DNA of 64,000 nucleotides. It comes from Nymphaea colorata (taxonomy: Eukaryota; Streptophyta; Magnoliopsida; Nymphaeales; Nymphaeaceae). Below are positions 45,864-56,887 of this stretch, piece after piece. The notes beneath the pieces are model-generated. The model searched no databases. It was not told where the DNA came from and saw only the letters and a list, made by a program, of their open reading frames with translations. The translations under genes and the position numbers were made by a program. Where the stretch lies: positions 4,907,503-4,971,502 of the forward strand of contig NC_045143.1 of NCBI RefSeq assembly GCF_008831285.2, in the 5' to 3' direction. Positions within the stretch are counted from its first letter, which is position 1; each line of letters begins with the position of its first letter.

Positions 45864-48800
45864 ATGGCCAACAAGAATGGTGGATCTGGGGAGAACGCCG
45901 CCCCTTTCAATATGGCCGAGCTCGGCACCGCCGGTCAGTCACCCACCTTCTCTCACTCTTTATGAAAGGAATCCTGGTTTTCTTCTTCTGACTTTGGTGT
46001 TATGGTGTAGTTCTGAGTGAGGAGGATCGTGCCGAGCTTGTCGACGTTATAAAGGTGAGGGAGAGTTCTTGCTTGATTTTTTTTGGGTACCTAAATCTAC
46101 GAATTATCTGGTTTGTAGGGGACTTCACGTTTTCAGGTTGTTCCTAATATTTGAAATTTCTTTGGCCTCTGCCCGATTTCATTTGTCGTATTCATGGGTC
46201 TGTTCTTCGTGATGTTTGCCTTTGGGGCAAAATTTATTGCAGAACAAGCTGCAGAACCTTGCGGGGCAGTCAGAGTTTCTCGAATCACTGTCGCCGGTGG
46301 TCCGCAAGCGCGTCACATCTCTGCAGGAAATTCAGGTTCTCAACTTGCTTCGTTTTCTTCTGATCTCATTCCCCTGTTTCTTTGGTACAGTTAGCCTTAA
46401 GGGACTGGTATATGGTTCTATTTGTTCAAGATTTTCTTCTTCATTAAGTACGGCGTTTGGGATTGTGCTTTTGTCTCAGTTGAGGACTGTGGTGTTTCAT
46501 TGGTGTAAGTTAATTACACGTTGGATCTTCAATCTTCATAATGGTAGAGGTCCACCCTTATTAATTATTCATTGAGCCTTCCATCTTTATAATGGCAAAG
46601 ATTCACCGTTATTGCTTTGAGTACAGTTGATTCGTGATGTTGGATTATGCCATCCCTCTTTATATGTTTGAGTCGTCCACTTTTTGTTTTCACGGTTTTC
46701 TCTTACCGCCTGTACTTGTAAACGACTGGCTTACAAAAGCGGGATCGTAAACTGAAATTAAAAGATGGGGTACAAGGTTTTAGTTTGGGATAAACGGACA
46801 AAATCGAAGGAAAAACTTTCTGATTTACATTAACAAACTGAGTCCAGCATGACGAGTTCCAGCGTTCAAAAAATTCAGTCGCTTCTTTCTTTGCTTTTTA
46901 ACCTCCATCAAGGAAACTTTAATTACGGGCAAGACTGACTGAAAGCATGGAATACTTGTCAGAAGCCCCCCAGATTTTGTTTCCCTTCATGGTCGAGATA
47001 TGAGATAGGTTTGTGGGATCAATGTTCTCAGTATTGGTATTGGTGCCTTATCGGTTTGGTCACCGGCACAGCATTTCAGCCTCAGCTCATATTTGCCCTT
47101 TTCTCATTTTTATTTTAAAAAATAATTAAAAGTAATTTAAAATGATTTAAAAATGACAAAGCTAACTTATCAGCTAGTATTGGCCAGTGATGATATGATA
47201 TGATTCTGACAACATTGTGTAGGATTTGCATCTAGGAGCCCCATGTTTGGATAGTGAGAGATTACTATCTAGGTATCACTTTCAATCCCCCTTAGCTTAT
47301 AGATACACATACACACACTTGTATGTACATAGATGCAGGAACCTATACATCTACATGAAGAATTCACATTATGTCAGAGACTAGTTGACAGAGCATGACT
47401 TGCTGACCAACCAGCTAGTCGGACTACATGGGCACCAATCTGGATTTGACAACTAAGTGAAAAATGAGCTGTTGGAATGAAGACTCAAAGGAGTTTTACA
47501 GGGTGAACTGAGAGACGCAAGATTGAATTACATTTTCTGACCAAGGTGTCATACGGGAGTATTGAGTGGATTAAATGTAGTTTGTGTGTGCTTATTCTGC
47601 TTGAGATGTGTAGACCTTGACATAAGGTCATCCATTCTCGTGGGGAACTTAGGTAGTATTATTGACATTCTTCAAGTACCTGGGGCTGTCATATGAAGTG
47701 GCCTGGATGACCTACTACTGCCATATGTCCGTTGCTTCTAACAGGAAAGATGTGTTTGTTTTCCATGACTGACAGCTAAATACACGATCAGCAGGTAAAA
47801 GTACAGGTGCAAAGTGACTGTGAGAAGTGAAGTGCTCACATAATTTATGAGTTACATGTGTGCATGTGTAATTGTGGATATGATGTAAAAAAATCAAATA
47901 TCAAGTTCTTGAAAGATACGGCACTTCCTTATAAGGAGGAATGATGTTTGTTGCAGCCATAGCTTCATTGAGACATGAAGGAAAATTAAGTTAACCAATA
48001 CTTTAGACAAGCTCTTATTTATATACTGATAGTATCATGATGTTCTGAAGAGGTCTTATTGATATATTTGCCTTTATGTTTTTGTTTCAACTGCTTGTGC
48101 ATATTTAGTTGATCCTTCCCGATCTTTTTTGGTTTGGATATTCTTATATCTTCAATCCCTCAGGATTGAGTTACCGGAATGGTTCTATGTGGTGTTGCCT
48201 AGGTCTCTAATCCTTTGTGATATAGAAGCTGTTTGTGTGTTCTTGCTGCATACTTGCAACCATGCACTCTTGTCTGCTTATGTGCATGTAGTCCCAATCT
48301 TAGTATTTTACACATTTTTATACAAATATTTGTGCTGATGATTTATAGTCCTAACTTCATGAGCTGGAAGAAGAATTTTTAAGATAGAGCAGCGCTTGAA
48401 TAGAAACTTTATACTAAACTAACCCATGCAGTATTTCTAAGCATTTCCATACTAATATTTGGTCCTGAAAATTTGCAGTCCCAACATGATGAGCTGGAAG
48501 CAAAATTTTTTGAAGAAAGAGCAGCACTTGAAGCTAAATACCAGAAGCTTTATGAGCCTCTTTACTCAAAGGTATTCAATTGTAGTAAATTAATAGACCT
48601 AAAAATCTATTTGGTTTTGTTGAATATCTCGACTGTGTCTTTGAAGACCCTTATATGTGTATTCATTTGCATTGCTTGAATTGCAGCGGTATGAAATAGT
48701 AAATGGCGTTGTTGAAGCTGAAAGTGTAAAGAGTGAACCTGCAGAAGAAAATGCTGCAGACGACAAAGCAGCAGAAGGTATGTTGGTTTGTTTTCTGGTT

Positions 48801-50205
48801 TCATAGTTTTTGTGGTTCCTTGGACACTTAAAGTTGATTGCATGATCTACTTTGTAGTGAAAGGAGTTCCAGATTTTTGGCTTACAGCAATGAAAAATAA
48901 CGAAGTCCTTGCTGAAGAGGTAAAAAAAATGCCAATCTAATGTTCATATTTGTCTGCCTCGGTCATTTGAATTGCTGCTCATTGTCTATTGTTGTCTTTG
49001 TTTGTCCTTGCAACTATGGTTACAGATTTCTGAGCGTGATGAAGGGGCTCTTAAGTATCTCAAAGACATTAAATGGGCTAGGATTGATAATCCAAAGGGT
49101 TTCAAGCTGGAATTCTTCTTTGAAACTAATCCCTACTTTAAGAATTCTGTCCTTACAAAAACTTATCATATGATCGATGAGGACGAACCTATATTGGAGA
49201 GAGCAATAGGGTAACTTATGATGGAAGTTTGCTCATTTTTCTTGAACCATAGATGCTTTTTATTTTAAATGTTGTGAAAGGCTGATAAATTTCTTATTAT
49301 TTTGAAGCACTGAGATCGAATGGTATCCTGGGAAGATCCTCACACAGAAGGTTTTGAAGAAAAAACCAAAGAAGGGATCAAAGAATGCCAAGCCCATAAC
49401 CAAAACTGAAGACTGTGAAAGCTTCTTTAACTTTTTTAACCCACCTCAGGTCCCTGATGATGACGAGGACATGGATGAAGATACTGTAAGCCCGTGAACT
49501 TTTGCTGAGATGGTGAACATTTTTCTTCCTTTTAGCAGCTTATGTCTTTCTTCTTATTTTTGACAGGCTGAGCAGCTGCAGAATTTAATGGAGCAGGACT
49601 ATGATATTGGGTATGCATCTCAAACCTGCATCTCTCTCTCTCACCCACACATGCCTCTGCCTTTCTCATGCTTTTGATGTTTGACCATTTGGCTTCAGGT
49701 CTACTGTTCGAGATAAAATCATTCCTCATGCTGTATCATGGTTTACGGGGGAGGCTGTCCAAGCTGAGGACTTTGAAGATATTGAAGGTGATGAAGATGA
49801 TGAAGATGAAGGAGATGAAGATGAGGATGAAGAAGATGAAGAAGATGAGGATGAGGATGAGGACGAGGATGAGGAGGAGGAAAACAAGAGCAAAAAGAAG
49901 GTAAATTTTGTGTCTTGTTCATGCTGATTGTTTTTTGTCATTTTTATTCTCCTTTTTCCTCTTGATATCAACTGTGCTGACTTGCTGATTTACTGTCCCT
50001 GCAGCCTGCCAGTGGCCGGAAGGTATTATATGCGAACCTTTTCCTTTAATATTTTTTATGTCACTTCCGGGTTTATTCTTTTCTGGTATAGACAACTTAA
50101 CTGTGTTATCTCTACATGAATGCCTGTTTTCTTTTATAGAAGAGTGGTGCCCAACCTAGTGCTGCTCAACAGGGAGAACGCCCGCCAGAATGTAAGCAGC
50201 AATAG
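45864..50205 (+). CDS. NAP1: Nucleosome assembly protein 1 (histone chaperone)
   Basis: Binds H2A-H2B and assembles or removes them from nucleosomes. Twelve exons: 45864-45933, 46011-46054, 46243-46335, 48479-48571, 48687-48777, 48858-48919, 49026-49210, 49308-49485, 49567-49610, 49699-49900, 50005-50022 and 50140-50205. Total 1146 bp, 381 residues plus stop, typical for plants. The NAP domain is clear: [78 protein letters not shown] and [12 protein letters not shown]. An acidic tail of about 45 Glu/Asp/Gly residues follows in exon 10, then KSKKK (a basic, NLS-like cluster), and the end CKQQ, a farnesylation (CaaX-type) signal known in plant NAP1. Intron 3 (2.1 kb) contains a degenerate second copy of exon 4. 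The neighbouring carrier gene is convergent. Confidence 0.96.
48320..48412 (+). pseudogene. Decayed duplicate of NAP1 exon 4 inside intron 3
   Basis: The + strand has CATGAGCTGGAAGAAGAATTTTTAAGATAGAGCAGCGCTTGAATAG-like sequence, parallel to exon 4's GATGAGCTGGAAGC...GAAGAAAGAGCAGCACTTGAAG. The upstream intron side matches too: ATATTTGTGCTGATGATTTATAG against ATATTTGGTCCTGAAAATTTGCAG. So the duplication includes part of the intron. In-frame stops (TAA, TAG) and indels show that it is dead, and its acceptor reads TATAG rather than TGCAG. It lies about 130 bp upstream of the real exon. Confidence 0.8.
49786..49890 (+). repeat. Coding GAT/GAA/GAG repeat (acidic tail of NAP1)
   Basis: A purine-rich trinucleotide-like run that encodes the Asp/Glu tail of NAP1 in exon 10. 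The length is a multiple of three and the frame is kept. Such runs change length easily between alleles. Antisense poly-Ser ORFs here are artefacts. Confidence 0.9.
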
Positions 50206-52190
50206 CATTGTGTAGCTGTCAATTATGTGTGGGGATTAGTGTTTCTGAGGTGAGATGTTGGAGTGAGGTTAGCCCGTGTCTTTTATTTTGTAAAAACCTC
50301 ATGTGTAGGGGTTTTGAGTTTTGGAATGATATTATTTTTCTTGTTTCCGCCTTTCAGACAGCCACCTAGGGTGGCATATAGTAATCAGTAGAGAAGATCA
50401 GATTGAATTCATCATGTTCATCCATCCATGTGTGTTCCTATTGAGAAAGCAGTGTTCTTGCATTGTCAGTGTATGAACCTTTTGAACTGTGTTTTGTCAA
50501 TGGTTAGTACGGTGATAATTTATTATAATATTTGGCTTGGCTTTGCTGGATGCCTACATTTTTTGGGGTGTGGGGGAGATACTTGTTGGTTTCAAGAGTG
50601 GTAGCCAGGCTGGCTCTTGCTATTGTAAGACTTGTTTGTTGGCACCAACATGATCTAATATAATGAATGAGTTTTGTATGTTCAGGTTGAAATTGCTCCC
50701 TCCAATATGGAGGACGTTACTTTTTTCTTTTATTTTTTCTTTTATTGATTGTATTTGTTCAGGGAAATTGCGTCCCAGTTTGAGCGGATATGTCCCTTGG
50801 ACAGCTGCTTAAAACTCTGAGGCCAGTATCCCTGCCGTTGGGTCTATATGCCTGCTTCAGCTTGTCCATAAGCTTGACCTGTACAAGTATCGAACCAACG
50901 ACTTGGCATTGTAGTGGGCTTTTGAGAAAATCTTGTGATAAACTCGAAACCTTTTTTCAAACATATTTAGACATCTATGATTTTAGCAACAAAATTGGTA
51001 TTTCCGTCGGATTCTAGACCACTTAGGTGGCCGAGTATCGCTAATAATTCGTCTCAATAATATGCGTTAGGTAACCTGCTAAGAGGGTTGGACTTGTGAC
51101 CTCCAGGTTCAAGGGTCAACTCAGAAAGGACTAATCAGCATATTTTTCCATTATTTCTCAAGCTTCGCTTGTCGCTACTCCGAGCAGTTTCTCTTCCCAA
51201 AGCACTGGCATGTGAAGTGTTTCTCGACGTACGGTATCTTTTCTTTGTTCCAAATGACATGCTTTGTTCTCTTATATTTATTCAATCTCATGGTGGCATC
51301 CCTCCAGAACACGAAGAAAAGGCCCAGGAGAAGTCCAAAAATTCTCATGGTCTGTTGCCCGGTGTATCAGATTGCAAGTTCCGGCTAAATGTGACAAAGG
51401 GCTTGCTATACTGATTGCAAACTGAGTCGATTGCAGAAAGTTGAAAGATGATTGCTTTTCTTTTAAAAGGGAACTTCAGAGGTTAAGCATTAAGCCTTTA
51501 AAAGTTGATTGTAGCCTGTGATTTGTGGGAGGATCTGGAACAGGTGTGGCATAACAGGTTGTTTCTTTCTCCCTACCAGCTCTGTTGGTTGTAGCAGACT
51601 AAACGTGATTGCAAAATGGTTCCTTTGCAGGAAGCATCTTGCCTAGGCTGCTTTTGCTTTTCACAATGAGTGGTATTCTGTTAAACGACATTGGAAGTTT
51701 AGCCATTCGATGGCGTTACTGCGTACATGAGAACGTTATTGTTTTTTGGCTTTGTCTTCAACCCTCAGACATAATCATTGGCCTGTCTAATGATGCGCTG
51801 GGGTTTCTAGGAAGCGGAATTGCGCCCTTGAGTACGATTATGCTATCCCTCACATCAATTACATAACTATGGTCTTCTACAACTAGTTCTTTTGATAAAT
51901 AATAAAACCTACCTTTAACCATCGAATAAAAGTAGCCTCAGCAACAAATAAGTATGCCTTTTATACTGTGAAGAAATGAAAATGTTCACAGTTTCCTGTA
52001 ATAACAAAGCATCTCATGAAGAGGATAGAAAAATTGGAAGCAAGAAAAAGAAAGGAACCAAGGATTCCTATCGAAATGTATATCATGCAAAATTGGCTGC
52101 TTCCTCAGTGCCATACAGTTGTTGAGCATATCCGTATTCAAGCTCTAAACCAATGGTTATCAATTTATTGGCCTGATTTGTTCAATGGGG
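50206..52190. other. Convergent intergenic region: NAP1 3' end and PM-ANT1-like 3' end
   Basis: The NAP1 3' untranslated region probably runs to about 50680, where ATCTAATATAATGAATGAG occurs. ORFs from 50790 to 51866 have no recognisable domain. Nothing else is supported. Confidence 0.6.
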
Positions 52191-55100
52191 TCACACATTA
52201 ACTCCTCCACCCACCCTGCACATGAACTTCTTAATCTCATCATACAACACAAGAACAGCAGCAGCACCCGTGCTCCTGAACATGTTAGACAACGCACCCC
52301 GGTAGAAGGAAGCGACACCTTCCATCTTGTAAATCTTCTTCCAGCAATCAAGGGTGCTGCTATATGCTTCTCTCTCCAAACCTGACTGCATCATCATCCT
52401 TCTCCTCACTGTATCCAGGGGATATGAGAGCAGTCCAGCTGATGTAGTGACAGCTTGGGCAACTATCCAACGCTTCCATAAAGGCAACTGCGATGTAGAT
52501 GAGTATGCTGAACCCTCTGCCAGCATCTCCTTTGCAGTATCAAATCCACCAAAGTAAAGGCCCCTGTGGACCACCATTCCTTGTAGAGACGCAGGCAAGC
52601 CTCGGTAGATACCCCTGATGCCATCTTTCTCATGAACAGTCTTCAGGAAGTGGCATATGCCCCTAAATTGCCTGGTTTCACTTCTACCAATATCTGCTGC
52701 CAGACGCGTGTGAGCAATATCAAGTGGATAAATGATGATGAGTGTCGTACAGCCTGCTGCAGCACCAGCTATGAAATTTGATGGAGCACCAGATATGAGA
52801 CTATCATCCGGAAGTTTGTCACTCTTCAACATGCTTTTGTAAAGATCCTGGTACATAAAAAATCATTATCTGGTCATTATCACAATCACCAGATGACCGA
52901 TGCATTATCATAGTGCTTGTGTTTCTCATGTAGCTTAGTAAGCACAAGAGACATCTCCAGCAGCTATATGCAGAGGCAGAGATAATTCTGATCCCATGTA
53001 GCACAAGCTGCTGATAACATGCAACGAGATATGCCCATCACTATATTCATCAATGTATCTACAAATCTGATTGGCAATTCTTATTCTGTTACATGCACGT
53101 GAATCTGGAGGGATTATAGTTATAGGCAAATAAACTAAAAGCAGACATACAATTAACTACGTTAAAATACATTCTAAGTGAAAGTTCAACATTAGAAGGT
53201 CATCGACCTAAAGCACATATCTGCTGTTGCATTTGCCAAGTGGCACACAAAATTTGATGCTTCAATTTGCTCACTGCACAACCTAAATTTGTTTGACTTT
53301 CACCATTTCATCTGACACGAATTAGCCCCAAGCATATCAATATCATAATCATCATACTTTTTAACAGCCCCATCTCAGGATATGCATCTTAATATAGATC
53401 TATAGAAGCTGTTGCTGCCTTGTAGGTTCAGCAAGAATAGTTGGTTCACATGCCTGGAGGAGAGTGCATTAGAGAGCCATTATGCAAAATAAATGATACT
53501 GATTGCATGAATAATTTGCCTCACAAAAAGCCTAAAGATTAAAAGAACATACAGCATTAACCTTATAGCATCAGAACAGTAAGTGGAGGGCATTCAAAGT
53601 GATAGTAAATAGTAAATAGTAAATAGACCCACATGTCAACTTTGCTGGAGTTTTATTCAAATAACTGAGGTAGAAACGGGTATGGAAGAAATACTAAAAT
53701 AGCTTCACCTAGCAATCCTGCATGACCATAATTTCCATGAATTAATGGATAATAAAGGGTCAATATGAATGGTCGAGCTGCATGCATCGCTAATCTGAAT
53801 AGTAAAAAGATCCACCACCATTTTTCTCACCAAAACCTAATTGGGACATTACGATGCCTGCCTAACCCCAGTTTGCCAATTAAAACAATGCAGTTTGCTT
53901 TTTCTTCTTTTTTCATACGGTCCCTTCAAGTTAAGAAGTGCTTATTCATTCCTATGGAACAAAAAGGTATTACTGTAATTTCATTCAATCAGACTGGGTT
54001 TCTTGCGTCAGTTTTTATAATGTGCAAGACAGGAACAGGTACTGATTTGGCAAACACCAAAAGGCAGGTTTGAATCATAAGACCCATTTTTGGAATTAGA
54101 GCAAAAAAATTGGCCTATAAAATGATTTAAAATAATTTAAAGTACTTTTTACCATACAGAGATTAAACCAGTGATATAAAATATCAACAGAGATAGGATC
54201 TACAAACCCCAGAATGATCAGGTGAAAAATCTTCTGCATTAAACAGGAAGGATTGCAAACATGATATTTTTAGAACAAGTTCATATTGCAACTGGATGTA
54301 TGCAGCCAATTGAACATGGCATGCTGAAATGGTATGATATGTGGGGCAGTTGATGCACAGATATGGGAATTAAGAAACAAAGTAGGGAAGTAATCTGGAA
54401 TGAAACTGGCATCAACCCAACACAATAGTCAAAATATGAAACATTTTTCAGCAAACAACAAAGATCACACAGCACTGAGAAGCAAGATATTGGCTTGGAG
54501 GCTTGGAAAAGGTGCGTTGAAATCAATTTAAGCAGATTTGGCTTGTATTCAATAGAGGACTTTGTATCCCTCATTCAAAGGGTCCACATCCAAATTATAG
54601 AGCTGTTCCTGCTTGGTTGCTGCCAACAGATAATGGCCCGAACAGAATTTGCACCTTTGAGAGAAGTGCCAAGCTAGGTGCTCTAGTACACGTTACCTAG
54701 ATAAGTATGGATGAGCCGAAACAAACAACTTGTGTTGGAGATCATGCCTTTCAGAGTATTCAAGGATCTTATTTGGTCAAAAGGGCAGCGGGAATTCAAA
54801 CATTTAGGAGCATGTTTTTTACTGAAACATCACTGTCAAAGGCAAGAATGGATGACTTGCTAGAAATAGTCACCCTCTCAAGTGTGATGGTTCACATGAA
54901 AGGAATAAAGATTTTGAAGATAAAAATAATGATATTTCTATATATGGAAGCACCTAAGTACTACGTTTTATCTATGCAGAGAGAAGTGAATGGCCGCACC
55001 AGCTGGTGCAAATTACGCCTTTATATGTCATTTACTCTAAAAGCCACATTTTTTCTCTAATACATCTTAGTTACTATTGACTGTGGTTTCCATTGTTCTT

Positions 55101-56789
55101 TTGAAGCAAAAACATAAAAACGAGAAAGAAGACAGAAAGAGCAAAATCCATGTTAAATCCAAGTGAATCCCAGACATAAATGCATTTCATCTTACTAAAT
55201 TCAGACTTATTAGCTCAATTGCGGATTCTTGGTATTCTAAGATATATGTTACTACTTACCCTGTCATGGACATATCAGGGCTGGAGATATAATGCACACT
55301 CAAGTTAGATGGGTTCATACTTCACATACAACACGTGCACTATAAGTCAGGGTTGAGATACAAAGTTGCTGCAGGGAATTTCATGTACACTACGTAAAAT
55401 CAAATAGTTTTCCACTTACAGGGACCCATATCATTGATGGGTGATCCAACACTTTGAAATTGGCTGTTGCATGACCAGGAATCTCACTATAATAATTAAG
55501 CTTTCTCTAGTCTCCATATGGACAGAATTTTATTAGCCATTCTTATGATGGTGTAACACTAATACACTATGAACCCGTCTTTTATCAGGCTGATCATTAT
55601 TTGTTGTGCTAATAGCTGATAGTTTGTGATGCAATAATAAGGGTTGCAAACCCTGAAGAAAGGAAGCTAACTAGCTAAGAATCTAAACCAGTGAGAATTT
55701 CAGGCACGTTGGTTTTTTATCCTCTCTTTTAGTTTCTCCCTCTCCAAAGATTTCATTGTCTCTTTAAGAGTCTGGCTCAATCAATATCATTTCCATACCA
55801 TAATTGTGACCACATCTTTTACATTGCATTTGTTCTTTCATAACAGTCCCTCGTTGATCCAGGAGCACTGAGAGCCAGTTATGAGCACCCAAAGTGGTGC
55901 TTAGAGATTTTGTGAACGGCTTTCGAAAACTAGCTTGAGGTGACGGTGATTCAAATTATTATAATAAACTTTTATGCTTCTAAAAGGTTCATTCTTTTAC
56001 ACTCCATGGAACCCTCCCATCATAACAAGGATGAAAGCCCCAAAATGGAAAAGAAAGTTCACTCTTTAGGCTCTAGAACCAAGGTTGTAATTCATTTCAT
56101 GTCAACAGAAGAAATATGAAAGTCTGTTATCAATATCTTGGTCCCGTCTGAAGAAACAAAAGGATAGAATTCTCTAAACCCAAATTGTACCATGACGATT
56201 TCATTTTCATTGAATGGTTCTTGATAATGAAGGTCACTATTCAGGTCAGACAAATCGTTCAAAATGCAATTAAACATAGCGCAGAAAGCTAATATGGCCA
56301 ACAAAACATCAGCATATTACATGACAATTCGCACCAAAGACGACTCACGCCAACGCCACAATAAGTAAACAACCAAAACACAAATCCACTAATTGAAACT
56401 TCTCGTGGAAACAAGAAAAAAGGGGAAACAAGAACATTGTTCGTAATGAAAGCATATGAAAAAGAGGAGAAGAAAGAAAAAAATATAGCAAGAAGTACCT
56501 TGAGTGAGAAATTAAGAGCCACTGAGGGGTAATACCTAATAACGCTGGTCCCATTACCCCTCCATAGAGACAGGAAGCCCTCCTCTCTGACCGTCCGTGC
56601 CAGGCAGTCCACCATCCCCTTGAATCTCCTGTGCCTCCCACCAATAATCGCGATGTTGCTCTCCTGGGTCTGAAGCAAGAGCTTCGTCCTCTCAACGGGC
56701 GCTACTATTGTGTGAACCACGCCACCCATCAGGGCACCAGCCATCAAGTCCCTCGAAAAGCTACCCCACCATCGTTCCTCCTCTCTCAT
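52191..56789 (-). CDS. PM-ANT1: Adenine nucleotide carrier, PM-ANT1 type (mitochondrial carrier family)
   Basis: Membrane carrier exchanging or exporting adenine nucleotides; the Arabidopsis relative (At5g56450) is reported at the plasma membrane. Two exons: 56789-56499 (97 residues) and 52847-52191 (218 residues plus stop), joined as FSLK|DLYK in phase 0 to give 315 residues. All three carrier repeats show the PxExxK/PxDxxR signature: PVERTK (residues 31-36), PLDIAHTR (138-145) and PLDTVRRR (240-247). The ANT signature RRRMMM is at 245-250. Other family matches are QTQESNIAI, WRGNGTSVIRYYPSVALNFS, RLAADIG, GIYRGLPASLQG, HRGLYFGGFDT, WKRWIVAQAVTTSAG and YRGALSNMFRSTG. It lacks the long N-terminal presequence of mitochondrial AACs. 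The intron is 3.65 kb with no recognised insert. A (CT)n tract lies 47 bp upstream of the ATG. Confidence 0.95.
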
Positions 56790-56832
56790 ACCCTTCGTCT
56801 TCTAATCCAAAAGCTCGAATCAAGAAATACTC

Positions 56833-56835
<3 letters not shown>

Positions 56836-56887
<52 letters not shown>
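56836..56887. repeat. (CT)n microsatellite in the leader or core promoter of the PM-ANT1-like gene
   Basis: About 50 bp of near-pure CT, which reads (GA)n in the transcript direction, starting 47 bp upstream of the ATG at 56789. GA/CT runs in plant leaders are common and can bind GAGA-binding (BBR/BPC) factors; a role here is inference. Confidence 0.9.

Noticed and set aside
49726-49971. Poly-serine ORF on the - strand
   Set aside because: Antisense of the acidic repeat in NAP1 exon 10.
52848-56498. Possible extra genes in the long intron of the PM-ANT1-like gene
   Set aside because: The ORFs at 53765, 54281, 54707 and elsewhere have no domain, and the carrier needs no extra exon to be complete.
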